Shown in pieces: positions 52,134 to 61,382 of a DNA stretch of 64,000 bases. Position 1 is the first letter of the stretch, and the number at the start of each line of letters is the position of its first letter. Source of the DNA: CAWCGU01 sp963838095 (lineage in GTDB: Bacteria; Actinomycetota; Thermoleophilia; Solirubrobacterales; 70-9); NCBI GenBank assembly GCA_963838095.1, contig CAWIPO010000006.1:930001-994000 (forward strand). Direction: 5' to 3'. Below the pieces are notes generated by a model that saw only the letters and a program-made list of their open reading frames with translations, had not been told where the DNA came from and searched no databases. The position numbers were made by a program, and so were the translations under genes.

Positions 52134-54368
52134 TCAGGCCGGGGCGAGCTCGATCGGGATCCCGTTCAGGACGGCGTTCCCGGACAGCGGGTCCATCTCT
52201 AGCTCGTCGGCGAGGATGTTGCTGTTCACCCCGGCGTGCTCGGAGGCGACGCTCAGCTGCACGCCGTCGAGATCGTGTCCCCAGCCGTGGGGAATGCTGA
52301 CCACCCCGGGCATGATCGCGTCGGTGACCTCGACCGGTACCTCGACGCTCCCCGCCCGCGAAGTCACCCTTGCCGAAGCCCCATCGTCGAGTCCCAGTCG
52401 CGACGCGTCGTCGGGGTGGACGTGCGCCGTGCAGCGGGCCGGGCCGCGGACCAGCCGCGGGATGTTGTGCATCCAGGAGTTGTTCGAGCGCAGCTGGCGG
52501 CGGCCGATCAGGACCATCTGGCCGTTCGGCGTTCGCGCCAGCACCTCCCGAAGCCGGGGAATGTCGGCGACGATCGGGTCCGGTGCAAGCTCGATCCGCC
52601 CGCTCGGCGTGCGAAGCATCTCCGGGATCCGGGGACGAAGCGGGCCGAGGTCGATTCCGTGCGGTGACTCCTCGAGCTTGGCCATCGTCAGCCCCTCGGG
52701 GTCCTCCCCGAAGCGATCCCCGTAGGGGCCGGCCCGAAGCATCAGCTCCAGCAGGCGCTCCGGTCCGCTGTAGGCGTTGATCTCCGCCAGGATCTCGTCG
52801 GCGTCGCGGCCCTCGAGGCGGTTGCCGGCCTTGCCGACCTCCCGCCGCACCAGCTCCCCGGCGACGAAGGCGTCGAGCGCCTCGATGTCGGCATCCGGGC
52901 CCTGGCCCGTTGCGACCCCCGTCAGCCGGAGCAGCGTCTGCCATTCGTCGGGGACGTCGGCGGGCGGCTCCAGGGCGGGCGGCGAGTAGTTGGCGATGTT
53001 TCGCAGCGAGAGCTGGTAGAAGGCGAGCGGGTAGTCCGAGCGCCGCAGCGGCGAGGGGCCGGGGAGGATCACGTCGGCATGGCGGGTGGTCTCGTTGACG
53101 TAGACGTCGATGCAGACCATCAGCTCGAGCGACTTCAGCGCCCTGTCCAGCCGGCCTGAGTTCGGAGTCGAGACCGCCGGGTTGCCGGCCAAAGTCACCA
53201 GCGCCTTGATCTGCCCCTCGCCCTCGGTTTCGATCTCCTCGGCCATCGCCGCCACCGGCAGCTCTCCGAAGGCCTCGTCGAGTCCGCGAACCCGGCTCTG
53301 CCAGCGTCCGAGCGAAAGCCCGCGGCCACGCCCCGGCTCGCCCGACGAGTTCGTCTGCCCCGCGGCGGCGAGCGGGAACATTGCCCCGCCCTCCCGGTCG
53401 AGGTTGCCGCTGACGACGTTTACGACGTCCACGAGCCAGCTCGCCAGGGTGCCGAACTCCTGCGTGCAGGTCCCGATCCGGCCGTACACGGCGGCGCGCT
53501 CGGCCGCGGCGATCTCGCGCGCGAGCGAGCGAATCCGCTCGGTCTCGATACCTGTCGGAGCGGCGACCGCCTCGGGGCTGAAGGGCTCGGCGAGCGAGCG
53601 CAGCTCGTCGAGGCCGTTGCAGTGGTCGGCAAGCTCGCCCAGGCTCTCGAGCCCTTCCTCGAAGATGGTGTGGACGATCGCGAACAGCAGCAGCGAGTCC
53701 ATCCCTGGGCGGATGAAGAGGTGCTCGTTCGCTTCCTCTGCCGTGCGGCTGCGGCGTGGGTCGACGACGACCACCTTCCCGCCGCGCTCCTTGATCGCCC
53801 GCAGGCGCCCGCGCATGTCCGGCGCGGTCAGCAGGCTGCCGTTCGAGGCGAGCGGGTTGGCGCCGAGGATCAGCATGAAGTCGGTGCGATCGATGTCGGG
53901 GATCGGGACGCTGAGCCCGGCGCCGAACATCAGCCCGGCAGAGACCTGCTTCGGCATCTGATCGACGGTGCTGGCAGTGAAGATGTTCTTGGTCCCGAGC
54001 GCCTTCAGCAGCACACGGCCGTAGAGGACAGCCGAGAGGTTGTGGGCGGAGGGGTTTCCGACGTAGACGCCGAGTGCGTCGCGGCCGTGCTGCTCGAGGA
54101 TCGGGCCGAGGCGGCGGTCGATCTCGGCGAAGGCCTCGTCCCAGCTCACCGGCTCGAAGCTTCCGTTGCGACGCAAGAGCGGCGTCCGCACCCTATCCGG
54201 GTCCTCGTCCAACTCCTTCAGGGTCGCTCCCTTCGGGCAGATGAACCCGTGGCTGAAGACGTCATCGTCGTCGCCGCGGATCGAGACGATGCGGTCGTCC
54301 TCGATCGTCAGCTCGAGGCCGCAGGTGGCCTCACACAGCGGGCACGTCGCGTACTTCGTCTCGCTCAC
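52134..54368 (-). CDS. Molybdopterin-dependent oxidoreductase (FdhH/Nar-like)
   Basis: 744 residues. [4Fe-4S] ligands C9, C12, C16 and C44 (CPLCEATC, FICPKG) at the N-terminus. The Mo-bis-MGD part follows (DALGVYVGNPSAHNLSAVLYGRVLLKALGTKN, DFMLILGANPLASNGSLLTAPDMRGRL), with VYVNETTRHADVILPGPSPLRRSDYP and the C-terminal dinucleotide-binding domain. The substrate is not predictable; no partner subunit is adjacent. Downstream are the coiled-coil and TPR/CofE-like genes. Confidence 0.9.
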   Translation of the reverse strand: MSETKYATCPLCEATCGLELTIEDDRIVSIRGDDDDVFSHGFICPKGATLKELDEDPDRVRTPLLRRNGSFEPVSWDEAFAEIDRRLGPILEQHGRDALGVYVGNPSAHNLSAVLYGRVLLKALGTKNIFTASTVDQMPKQVSAGLMFGAGLSVPIPDIDRTDFMLILGANPLASNGSLLTAPDMRGRLRAIKERGGKVVVVDPRRSRTAEEANEHLFIRPGMDSLLLFAIVHTIFEEGLESLGELADHCNGLDELRSLAEPFSPEAVAAPTGIETERIRSLAREIAAAERAAVYGRIGTCTQEFGTLASWLVDVVNVVSGNLDREGGAMFPLAAAGQTNSSGEPGRGRGLSLGRWQSRVRGLDEAFGELPVAAMAEEIETEGEGQIKALVTLAGNPAVSTPNSGRLDRALKSLELMVCIDVYVNETTRHADVILPGPSPLRRSDYPLAFYQLSLRNIANYSPPALEPPADVPDEWQTLLRLTGVATGQGPDADIEALDAFVAGELVRREVGKAGNRLEGRDADEILAEINAYSGPERLLELMLRAGPYGDRFGEDPEGLTMAKLEESPHGIDLGPLRPRIPEMLRTPSGRIELAPDPIVADIPRLREVLARTPNGQMVLIGRRQLRSNNSWMHNIPRLVRGPARCTAHVHPDDASRLGLDDGASARVTSRAGSVEVPVEVTDAIMPGVVSIPHGWGHDLDGVQLSVASEHAGVNSNILADELEMDPLSGNAVLNGIPIELAPA

Positions 54369-54386
54369 GTCGCCAGTCAGCGTAGA

Positions 54387-55197
54387 TCATCGAAAGCGCG
54401 GAAGCCCGCGCAGCACCCGCTTCGCAATCCCCTCGAGAGTCTGCTGGCCGTAGGAGTGGCTGGGATCGAACTCGGTGAAGATCGCCAGCGAGACCCTGTA
54501 TCCGTGACGGCTCAGCAGCGCCACCTGATGATCGACGCGGCCGTCCCCCGCCCCCCATCCTCCCTTGAAGTAGAGGTGCCAGCCGGCCGGCTTCGCCTGT
54601 CCGACCCCCCAGCTCTGGGCGGGGACGATGCTGGAGAGCAGCTTGCGGGCGTAATCCCAGTGGCGGCGCGGGATGTGGTTCTCGAGGTGGTGAATGAACC
54701 GGGCCTGATCGCGCGGACTCGACCGGCTCAGTCCCCACACGGGGTTGTACTCGTACTTGCGCATCCCGGCGTCGTCAGCCAACTCCTCGATTGCGCCGGG
54801 GCCGACGATGTCTCGAATCCTGCTCGCGGCCGCGCTGTCGGAGCTGCGAATCATCGGTCCGAGCAGCTCCTTCTCCCAGCGATCGAGGCTCCTGCCGGCG
54901 ACCGACGCCCGTCGCAGGTAGGTCGCCAGCAGCATCAGCTTGAACACGCTCATCATCGGGGCGGCGCCGAATGCGTTGTAGCGGGACATTCGCCCGTCGA
55001 GGCCGACGACCGCGAATGAAATCTTGCCGTCGCGGCTCTTCGCGTAGCGCTTCGCGGCCTTCACGTCGGGCTGCCAGCGCTTCGCTGCCTCGCATCGCTT
55101 GGAGCAGTCCTTCCGGAGGCCATCCGCGCCGGCACCGCCGCCCATGTCACAGCGATGAGCGCCAGCGCCGCGAGCGCCGCCACGCCCGCCGCCTCAT
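54387..55197 (-). CDS. Secreted class A beta-lactamase-like serine hydrolase (frameshifted signal peptide)
   Basis: The ATG at 55195-55197 sits one base after the BVMO stop and reads into a signal peptide (GVAALAALALIAVTWAAVPA) that ends out of frame with the mature part. The enzyme domain starts near GLRKDCSKRCEAAKRWQPDVKAA. Active-site features: SVFK (Ser-x-x-Lys), SDS in RSSDSAAASR, and KGGWG in place of KTG. It resembles the beta-lactamase-related hydrolases that lack clear antibiotic activity; substrate unknown. One or two indels separate signal and domain. Confidence 0.72.
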
Positions 55198-55198
55198 C

Positions 55199-56677
55199 TC
55201 AAACGACGGCTCGGTAGTGGGAGGGATTGATCCGCCGCGTCCGGCGCCTGAACTCGAGCCACGGGCCGGGCCAGTTGTTGGTGTTCTCTCCGGCCTCGTT
55301 GATGTACCAGCTGCTGCAGCCGCCGGAAAGCCACACGCATTTGCGGCTGCGCTCCCGTATCTCCCTCTGCCACTCCGTTTGCGTCTCGGGGCGCAGGTCG
55401 ATGAACCGCAGCCCGCGCTCGCGCAGGCGCTCGATCGCGTCGAGCGCGTAGTTGAACTGGCACTCGAGCGTGAACGGCACCGAGCCGGAGCCATGGTTCG
55501 TGTTCGGCCCGTACATCACGAACATGTTCGGAAAGCCGGACACCGTCGTCCCGAGGAAAGCGGTTGGAGTCTGCTTCCAGACCTCGTTCAGCTCCCGTCC
55601 GGCGAGCCCGCGAATCTCCATCGGGGCGACGAAGTTGTGCGACTGAAAGCCGGTCCCGAAGATGATCGCATCAGCCTCCCGCTCGACGCCGTCGGGACCG
55701 ACGACGCCGTCCTTCGTCACCCTCTCGACGCTTCCGTTCAGGAGCTCGACGTTGTCTCGCGCCAGAGTCGGATACCAGTCGCTGGTGAACAGGATCCGCT
55801 TGCAGCCCATCCGGTAGTCGGGAGTTGCCTTTGCTCGCAGCTCGGGGTCGCTGAGCTGCTTGTCTCGTTCGCGCTTGGCGACCGCCTCGAACGGCTTCAT
55901 CACCCAGTCGCGGCCGGTGAACGCGTAGGTGGCCGACTCGAAGAAGGTGAACAGGCCCAGGCGGCTGGCGCGGACGCGGATCGGAAACCGGCGGAAGAGG
56001 CGTCGCTCCCAAACCGGATAGTTGCGATCGTTCTTCGGGATCACCCACGGCGCCGAGCGCTGGTAGATCGTCAGCTTCTCGACACGGGGGGCGATCTCGG
56101 GAACGAATTGGATCGCGCTCGCCCCGGTCCCGATCACCGCGACGTTCTGACCCGTGAGATCGTGCTCGTGGTCCCACTCCGCGGAGTGGAATGCCGGCCC
56201 CTTGAAGTCGTCGAGGCCTTCGATCCGCGGAATCGCGGGCCGGGTCAGCTGCCCGCACGCGGTGACAAGGACATCGAACCCGTGGCTCTCGCCGTCGTCG
56301 GTGTTGAGCGTCCAGTATCCGAGCTCGGCGTCGAACTCGGCGGACGTGACCTCGGTTCCAAGCCGCAGGTGCGGTTCGATTCCGTACTCGCGGGTGATCT
56401 CGTCGAGATAGCTCAGGATCTCCGGGCCCGGCGCGTAGCGCTTGGACCAGTGGTGGCCGGGGGCGAACGAGAACGAGTACAGGTGCGACGGCACGTCGCA
56501 GGCCGCGCCCGGATAGGTGTTCGCCCGCCACACGCCGCCGACCCGTTCGCCGCGCTCGAAGATCGTGAAGTCGTCGATGCCGGCCTGCTTCAGCTTGATG
56601 CCGATACCGACACCGCCAAATCCGGCGCCGACGATCCCAACCGACAGTGGCCGCGAGTCTCCGTTTCGGGAGCTCAT
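55199..56677 (-). CDS. Flavin-dependent Baeyer-Villiger-type monooxygenase
   Basis: 492 residues from ATG 56677. FAD motif SVGIVGAGFGGVGIGIKL, NADPH motif NVAVIGTGASAIQFVPEI, and the BVMO/FMO fingerprint FKGPAFHSAEWD (FxGxxxHxxxWD). It should insert oxygen next to a ketone or oxidise a similar substrate. It is divergent from the MFS exporter across a 104-base region with two palindromes and is followed by the serine hydrolase. An in-frame GTG at 56686 is less likely. Confidence 0.93.
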   Translation of the reverse strand: MSSRNGDSRPLSVGIVGAGFGGVGIGIKLKQAGIDDFTIFERGERVGGVWRANTYPGAACDVPSHLYSFSFAPGHHWSKRYAPGPEILSYLDEITREYGIEPHLRLGTEVTSAEFDAELGYWTLNTDDGESHGFDVLVTACGQLTRPAIPRIEGLDDFKGPAFHSAEWDHEHDLTGQNVAVIGTGASAIQFVPEIAPRVEKLTIYQRSAPWVIPKNDRNYPVWERRLFRRFPIRVRASRLGLFTFFESATYAFTGRDWVMKPFEAVAKRERDKQLSDPELRAKATPDYRMGCKRILFTSDWYPTLARDNVELLNGSVERVTKDGVVGPDGVEREADAIIFGTGFQSHNFVAPMEIRGLAGRELNEVWKQTPTAFLGTTVSGFPNMFVMYGPNTNHGSGSVPFTLECQFNYALDAIERLRERGLRFIDLRPETQTEWQREIRERSRKCVWLSGGCSSWYINEAGENTNNWPGPWLEFRRRTRRINPSHYRAVV

Positions 56678-56727
56678 CCGAAGCACACTAGCGCGGTCGG
56701 ACCGGGCGGATCCCGGCCCGAATTGAG

Positions 56728-56772
56728 AGTTGTGTGACGCAACTCACCGTCCACCGGTCAGTTTCATGAAAC
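56728..56772. promoter_or_regulatory. Operator candidates between BVMO and MFS genes
   Basis: AGTTGTGTGACGCAACT (56728-56744, AGTTG/CAACT arms) and GTTTCATGAAAC (56761-56772, perfect 12-bp palindrome). The second lies 9 bases before the MFS start. Such paired operators are typical of MarR/TetR control of divergent efflux and oxidation genes; no regulator gene is adjacent. Confidence 0.55.
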
Positions 56773-56781
56773 AACTCCGGT

Positions 56782-58206
56782 GTGGATCGGAAGTGGAAGG
56801 TTCTGGCCGTCACGGGCGTCGCCGTCTTCATGGGCTTCCTCGACGTGACCATCGTCAACGTTGCCTTCCCGGACCTCGAGCGCGACTTCTCCGACTCCTC
56901 GCGCTCGGACCTCTCCTGGGTCCTGAACGCCTACAACATCGTCTTCGCCGCGCTGCTCGTCCCGGCCGGGCGGCTGGCCGACGTGGTCGGCCGCAAGCGC
57001 ATGTTCATGATCGGGATCTGGACGTTCCTGATCGCGTCGGTGCTCTGCGGCATCGCCGGCTCCGTCGAGACACTGATCGCCGCTCGGGTGCTGCAGGCGG
57101 TTGGGGGTGCGATCCTCGTGCCCACCTCCCTCGGACTGCTCCTGCCCGAGTTTCCGGCATCGCAGCGCGCGACAGCGACGGCGATCTGGACCGCGACGGG
57201 CGCTGTCGCCGCGGCGCTGGGCCCATCGCTCGGAGGGATCCTGGTCGAGAGCGGCGGCTGGCGCTGGGCCTTCTTCGTCAACATCCCGATCGGCCTCGCC
57301 GCGCTCGTGCCCGCGTCGCGGCTGCTCACGGAGATCCGCGACAAGCCGGGAGCGCGGCTGCCCGACGCCCTCGGGACGGTGCTGCTCGCGCTCAGCGTCG
57401 GCCTGATCGCGCTCGGGATCGTCCAAGGCCCCCAGTGGGGCTGGGATGACACCCGCGTGCTCGGCTCGCTCGCCGCGGGCGCGGCCTTGCTTCCGCTCGT
57501 CGTCTGGCGCTCTGCCCGCCACCCCGCTCCGGTGATCGAGCTGTCCCTGTTCCGCATGCGCTCGTTCGCGGTCGCGAACGCCGGGATGATGACCTTCTCG
57601 GCGGCCTTCTACGCGCTGTTGCTCGCGAACATCCTCTTCACGACGCAGATCTGGGGCTGGTCGATCCTCCAGGCCGGCGTTGCGGTCTCGCCGGCCCCGC
57701 TAATGGCGACGCTGAGCGCGCCGATCGGAGGGCTGCTTGCCGATCGCTTCGGCCAGCGTGTGGTGGCGCTGCCGGGAGCACTGCTGTTCGCCGCCGGGTG
57801 CCTTTTTTTCGCCTTCACGATGGACGCCACCCCCGACTGGAGCACCGAGCTGCTGCCGGGTCAGCTCCTGACTGGCACCGGTGTCGGGCTCAGCTTCGCC
57901 GCCTGGGGAAGCGCCGCCGTCGCTGAGCTGCCTTCGGCGCGATTCGCCACCGGCACAGCCGTGCTCGCCTGCCTGCGGCAGGTTGGCGCGGTGCTCGGGA
58001 TATCCGTGCTGATTGCGATCCTCGAGAGTGCGTCGGCGCTCGATCCGCTCGCCGCATTCCAGGACGCCTGGACGGTGATGGCCGCGACCGCCGCCGCCGC
58101 CGGAGTGATTGCGATCGCCCTCGGAAGGGTGCGGACCGTCGAGCGAAGCTCGCTAGGCGAGCGTCGCGTCGACGCTGATTTCGACGTTGCCCTTCAGCGC
58201 TCCTGA
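56782..58206 (+). CDS. MFS drug exporter (DHA2, 14-TM type)
   Basis: 474 residues from GTG 56782. DHA2 features: FLDVTIVNVAFPDLERDF, YNIVFAALLVPAGRLADVVGRKRMF, ARVLQAVGGAILVPTSLGLLLPEFP and the ATAIWTATGAVAAALGPSLGGIL motif C. Likely a proton-driven exporter of a toxic or oxidised small molecule, suggested by the divergent BVMO. Its C-terminus overlaps the convergent OsmC gene by 54 bases. Confidence 0.9.
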   Translation: MDRKWKVLAVTGVAVFMGFLDVTIVNVAFPDLERDFSDSSRSDLSWVLNAYNIVFAALLVPAGRLADVVGRKRMFMIGIWTFLIASVLCGIAGSVETLIAARVLQAVGGAILVPTSLGLLLPEFPASQRATATAIWTATGAVAAALGPSLGGILVESGGWRWAFFVNIPIGLAALVPASRLLTEIRDKPGARLPDALGTVLLALSVGLIALGIVQGPQWGWDDTRVLGSLAAGAALLPLVVWRSARHPAPVIELSLFRMRSFAVANAGMMTFSAAFYALLLANILFTTQIWGWSILQAGVAVSPAPLMATLSAPIGGLLADRFGQRVVALPGALLFAAGCLFFAFTMDATPDWSTELLPGQLLTGTGVGLSFAAWGSAAVAELPSARFATGTAVLACLRQVGAVLGISVLIAILESASALDPLAAFQDAWTVMAATAAAAGVIAIALGRVRTVERSSLGERRVDADFDVALQRS

Positions 58207-58581
58207 GATCGGGCAGTTCTCGCCGGCGTCCCGCGCGGCCGCCTCGAAGGCCGCCTGGTCGATGCCGGGGACGGCGCCGTTGACGACGATGTGCGATGAC
58301 TTCACTCCCTCGCCGGGAACGAAGCTCACCGTCGCCGTCGCCTCGAGCCGCTCGGGAGCGTTGCCCGCCTCCCCGAGCCCGTGCGAGAGCCCCATGCAGT
58401 AGCAGGCGGCGTGGGCTGCTGCCAGCAGCTCCTCGGGGCTCGTCGTCCCCGGGGCGCGCTCGGTGCGCCGGGCCCACGTCACCTCGACATCGGGGATCGC
58501 CCCGCTGGCAACGGAGGTGGTGCCGCTGCCGCTGGTCAGGTCTCCCTGCCAAACCGTCGTTGCGCTGCTCTCGCTTGCCAT
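58153..58581 (-). CDS. OsmC/Ohr-family peroxiredoxin
   Basis: 142 residues. TSPEELLAAAHAACYCMGLSHGL holds the first catalytic cysteine with the usual helix, and ARDAGENCPISGALKGNVEIS the second. Reduces organic hydroperoxides with thiol donors. OsmC-type length and motif. Its 3' part lies antisense to the MFS C-terminus. Confidence 0.93.
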   Translation of the reverse strand: MASESSATTVWQGDLTSGSGTTSVASGAIPDVEVTWARRTERAPGTTSPEELLAAAHAACYCMGLSHGLGEAGNAPERLEATATVSFVPGEGVKSSHIVVNGAVPGIDQAAFEAAARDAGENCPISGALKGNVEISVDATLA

Positions 58582-58620
58582 CTCGGCCTCCTCGGTCTGG
58601 GAACGGAGTGAGTATGCCGT

Positions 58621-59013
58621 TCAGTGGCGCGCGCGGTTTTCCACTCGCTCGCGGAGCCAGCCGCCGAATGCGGCGAACGCGATCGCGAGCACCGTGGTCA
58701 GCGCCACCAGCAAGATCGCCGGCTCGGGAATCTCCGCCTTTGCCTCTGAGCCATGGATCTCATGCGCGATCAGAATGCAGGCGCCGAAGACCGAGCCGGC
58801 GACGATCCCACGCATGGCACCGGCTCTGGCTCCGACATGATCGAAGCCGGCGCCGATGCCTCCCAGTACCCCGATCACGGAGAGGATCAGGTACACGGGC
58901 TCGTCAGTCCCGAGGAAGTAGCCGGTCAGAAGCCCGTACAGCGCCGGGACGACGACCAAGAGGCAGAACTGAATGCTCCTTGGGTGCTCCGAGAGAAGCG
59001 GCGGGAACCTCAC
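58621..59013 (-). CDS. Four-helix membrane protein of unknown function
   Basis: 130 residues with TM segments at ~16-34 (IQFCLLVVVPALYGLLTGYF), ~39-58 (VYLILSVIGVLGGIGAG), ~66-85 (MRGIVAGSVFGACILIAHEI) and ~94-118. The conserved-looking loops are FDHVGARAG and EIHGSEAKAE. I recognise no family. Confidence 0.6.
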   Translation of the reverse strand: MRFPPLLSEHPRSIQFCLLVVVPALYGLLTGYFLGTDEPVYLILSVIGVLGGIGAGFDHVGARAGAMRGIVAGSVFGACILIAHEIHGSEAKAEIPEPAILLVALTTVLAIAFAAFGGWLRERVENRARH

Positions 59014-59052
59014 CGGTCAGACCCTAACCGCGCCGACACGGCGGTTGAGGCT

Positions 59053-59085
59053 GAGCCGGGCGCCCGGGGGGCGGGCGCCCGGCTC
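59053..59085 (-). terminator. 14-bp hairpin beyond the lipoprotein gene
   Basis: GAGCCGGGCGCCCG and exact complement around a 5-base loop. It lies 18 bases past the stop of the lipoprotein gene at 59103-59492. No T tract. Confidence 0.5.
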
Positions 59086-59102
59086 CAGCCAAGGCGGCGG
59101 TT

Positions 59103-59492
59103 CTAGCCCGCCGACTCCAATGCTGCGACTGCCTGGTCGGCGGCGTCCTGGCAGACCTGGAGCGCCGTCTCGCGCGCCGTGTCGTCGCTGATGTCGTCTG
59201 CCTGCGAGGAGCACTGCTCGAATGCGTCGCGAGCCTGCTCGCAGGCCGTCTGGCCGGCGGACTCGGCAGCCGTGCCCTCGATCACGTCGATGCAGGCGTT
59301 GTAGACGTCATCCGGGGTCGACCCGGTGGTGTCTGAGCTCGTGTCATCCGAGGTGGTCTCCTCCGATGTCGTCGTCGCCCCGCTCGTCTCCTCGGTGGTT
59401 GCCGTCGTCGTCTCGTCGTCGCCACACCCGGCTGCAATCAGGCCGCAGGCCATCAGTGCCGTCAGTGCAATCAGCCAATTGCGCTTGCGCAT
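59103..59492 (-). CDS. Small lipoprotein with a Thr/Ser-rich linker
   Basis: 129 residues. Lipobox IAAGC ends a signal MRKRNWLIALTALMACGL. A 35-residue Thr/Ser/Glu linker follows, then a helical domain with four cysteines (NACIDVI, TACEQARDAFEQC, VCQDAAD). The paired Cys pattern fits a small extracytoplasmic helical bundle. Family unknown. Confidence 0.72.
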   Translation of the reverse strand: MRKRNWLIALTALMACGLIAAGCGDDETTTATTEETSGATTTSEETTSDDTSSDTTGSTPDDVYNACIDVIEGTAAESAGQTACEQARDAFEQCSSQADDISDDTARETALQVCQDAADQAVAALESAG

Positions 59493-59592
59493 TCAGTCTC
59501 CTCCGCTAGACATGCGGCCACTCGCCGCTCGTGAGGGCGCGATCCTAGATGAACCCCGATCGACGTGCCCCGCAAGGCGGAGCACGCTGTCG

Positions 59593-60849
59593 TCAGCCGA
59601 TCGCATCGACGATTTCGACCGCCCCGATGCAGAACGTCTCTAGCTCCTCGCCGCTCGGCCAGCTCGCCACTGCCCTGCGGCGAGCTCATGTAGACGCACG
59701 CCTTGCGGCCTGCGGTCGAGACCCCATAGCCGCTCTGCGCGCGCGGCGTCCATCGCGGCCGGCGCGAGACCGTCGCCGAATCCGGGCACGGTGACGTCGT
59801 CGGAGTCGACCCACAGCGCCGGCAGCTCGCGCTCGCCGCTCGATCACGATCGCGTTGTAGTTGCGCTGCATGTCGACCGCGCTCGAGAACTCCAGCCAGG
59901 CGAGCTCGCCCTTCCTGGTCTGTGCCGGGCAGCCGGCCGGTGAGCACGTCGCTCGCCGTTCCCGGCAGCGGCAGGCGAATGTGGTTCGCGTGAAACTCGG
60001 CCGGGTCCTTGGGCTCCATCCCGTGCTTCTCGCCGAAGCTGGGCGACGCTCTCGTCGGGCCCTCCGGCGCCCGCCAGCTTCAGCACCAGCCCGACCAGCC
60101 GACCGTGCTTGCGGCCCGTCGGCCCGCGCCGCGTGCGCGGCGGCGCTGTCGGGGTTCGTTCCGCCCCACGAGGTATCGGCCTCCTCCAGCACCTCATCGC
60201 GGATCCGGCTCGCAGCCCGCCCGCCGGCGCCGGCGAGCAGGTCAAGGTGCTCCTCGTCGACCTCGCCGTCGGCGCGGTGCTGGCCGCGGTACTGAGGGCA
60301 CTCGCAGGTGAAGACGCCGCCGTCGAGGCGGAAGCCGAAGTCCACGGGGGTGGTCGACGGCGAGCCAGTCGATGAAGCTCGGGGGGAAGAGCTGGCGCAG
60401 CCATGCCTGGTCCTGCCCCTTTGCGACCTCGACGATGTAGCGGCGATCCAGCTCCACCGACTCGAAGCCGCCGACGTCCTCGCGCGGGCGCCCGTCGCCG
60501 GCCCAGTAGAAGAGCCCCGGCTCCAGTCCCTCGGCTCGGACCGAGAGCATCGGCAGGTAGCCGACCGACTCCGGGATCCGGCAGACCATGATCGTGTGCT
60601 GCCCGGCGATGCTTCATCCCGAAGGTGCTGCCGAACACAGCCTGGTGGCGCAGCCGCCCGGCGACTCCGCCCGGGCAGCTTGCCCGCGACCGACCAGGAG
60701 GCGAAGCGGACCGGTCCGCGCTGCTCGCGCGGCAGCGGCTGCCCGGGCCACGTCAGCTCGGGACGGACGACGAGCCCGCGCTCGGCGGCGTAGGCGCGCA
60801 GCTTCCCCTCGGTCCGCTCGAGCCCCGCGATCGCGTCGGCCTCGTCCAT
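59593..60849 (-). pseudogene. Multiply frameshifted gene of unknown family
   Basis: Coherent protein blocks appear in all three minus-strand frames: MDEADAIAGLERTEGKLRAYAAERGLVVRPELTWPGQPLPREQRGPVRFASWSV (start 60849), VFGSTFGMKHRRAA, HTIMVCRIPESVGYLPMLSVRAEGLEPGLFYWAGD, VGGFESVELDRRYIVEVAKGQDQAWLRQLFPPSFIDWLAVDHPR, DFGFRLDGGVFTCECPQYRGQHRADGEVDEEHLDLLAGA, ELAWLEFSSAVDMQRNYNAIVI, and ELETFCIGAVEIVDAIG before TGA 59593-59595. At least five frame changes. Either a heavily decayed gene or a poorly read stretch of a real ~400-residue protein; I cannot name it. Confidence 0.55.
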
Positions 60850-60908
60850 CGCCGCAGACTAGATGGCGTCACGCCGGCTGCGCCTTTCAGGCGGCTAGGC
60901 TGAAACCC

Positions 60909-61367
60909 ATGGTCGTCACCACACTCGAAGCGCGGGCGCAGATCCTCGATGACCTCACCGCTGCGATCAACCAGCTCGCGCTCGCGACCGCGTGCCTCGG
61001 TGAAGCCTACGAGCAGCTGGACGAAACCACCGCCGACCGCCTCGAGGACGGCCTGTTCCGGCCGGTCCAGAAGGCATACGGGCGGGCGAAACGCACTCAG
61101 AGCCAGTTCGCCGGGCGATTCGGGCTCACGGCGCCGGCGCTTGAGTCGCCATCGCCCGGGTTGGGCTCGCAGGGTGTGAAGGTGTTCATCGGGCGGGCCG
61201 TGTCGGCCTCGGCCGAGGCCGACCACAGAATTGCCGAGCTCCAGGACTCGCTGCTGCCGATCGAAGCCGGCGACCCTGAGCTGCGCACCGGACTGGCCGA
61301 GGTTCGAGAGCTGATCGACGCGCTGCCGACCCGAGCACGCGAGTTCCTCCGGGCGCTGGGTCGGTAG
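60909..61367 (+). CDS. Helical protein of unknown function
   Basis: 152 residues from ATG 60909 (MVVTTLEARAQILDDLTAAINQLALATACLGEAYEQLDETTADRLEDGLFRPVQKAYGRAKRTQ). All-helical, no signal or TM, ferritin-like helix lengths but without clear metal ligands. It precedes a methyltransferase by 15 bases, so the two are probably co-transcribed. Confidence 0.65.
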   Translation: MVVTTLEARAQILDDLTAAINQLALATACLGEAYEQLDETTADRLEDGLFRPVQKAYGRAKRTQSQFAGRFGLTAPALESPSPGLGSQGVKVFIGRAVSASAEADHRIAELQDSLLPIEAGDPELRTGLAEVRELIDALPTRAREFLRALGR

Positions 61368-61382
61368 ATCCACAGGAGCACC

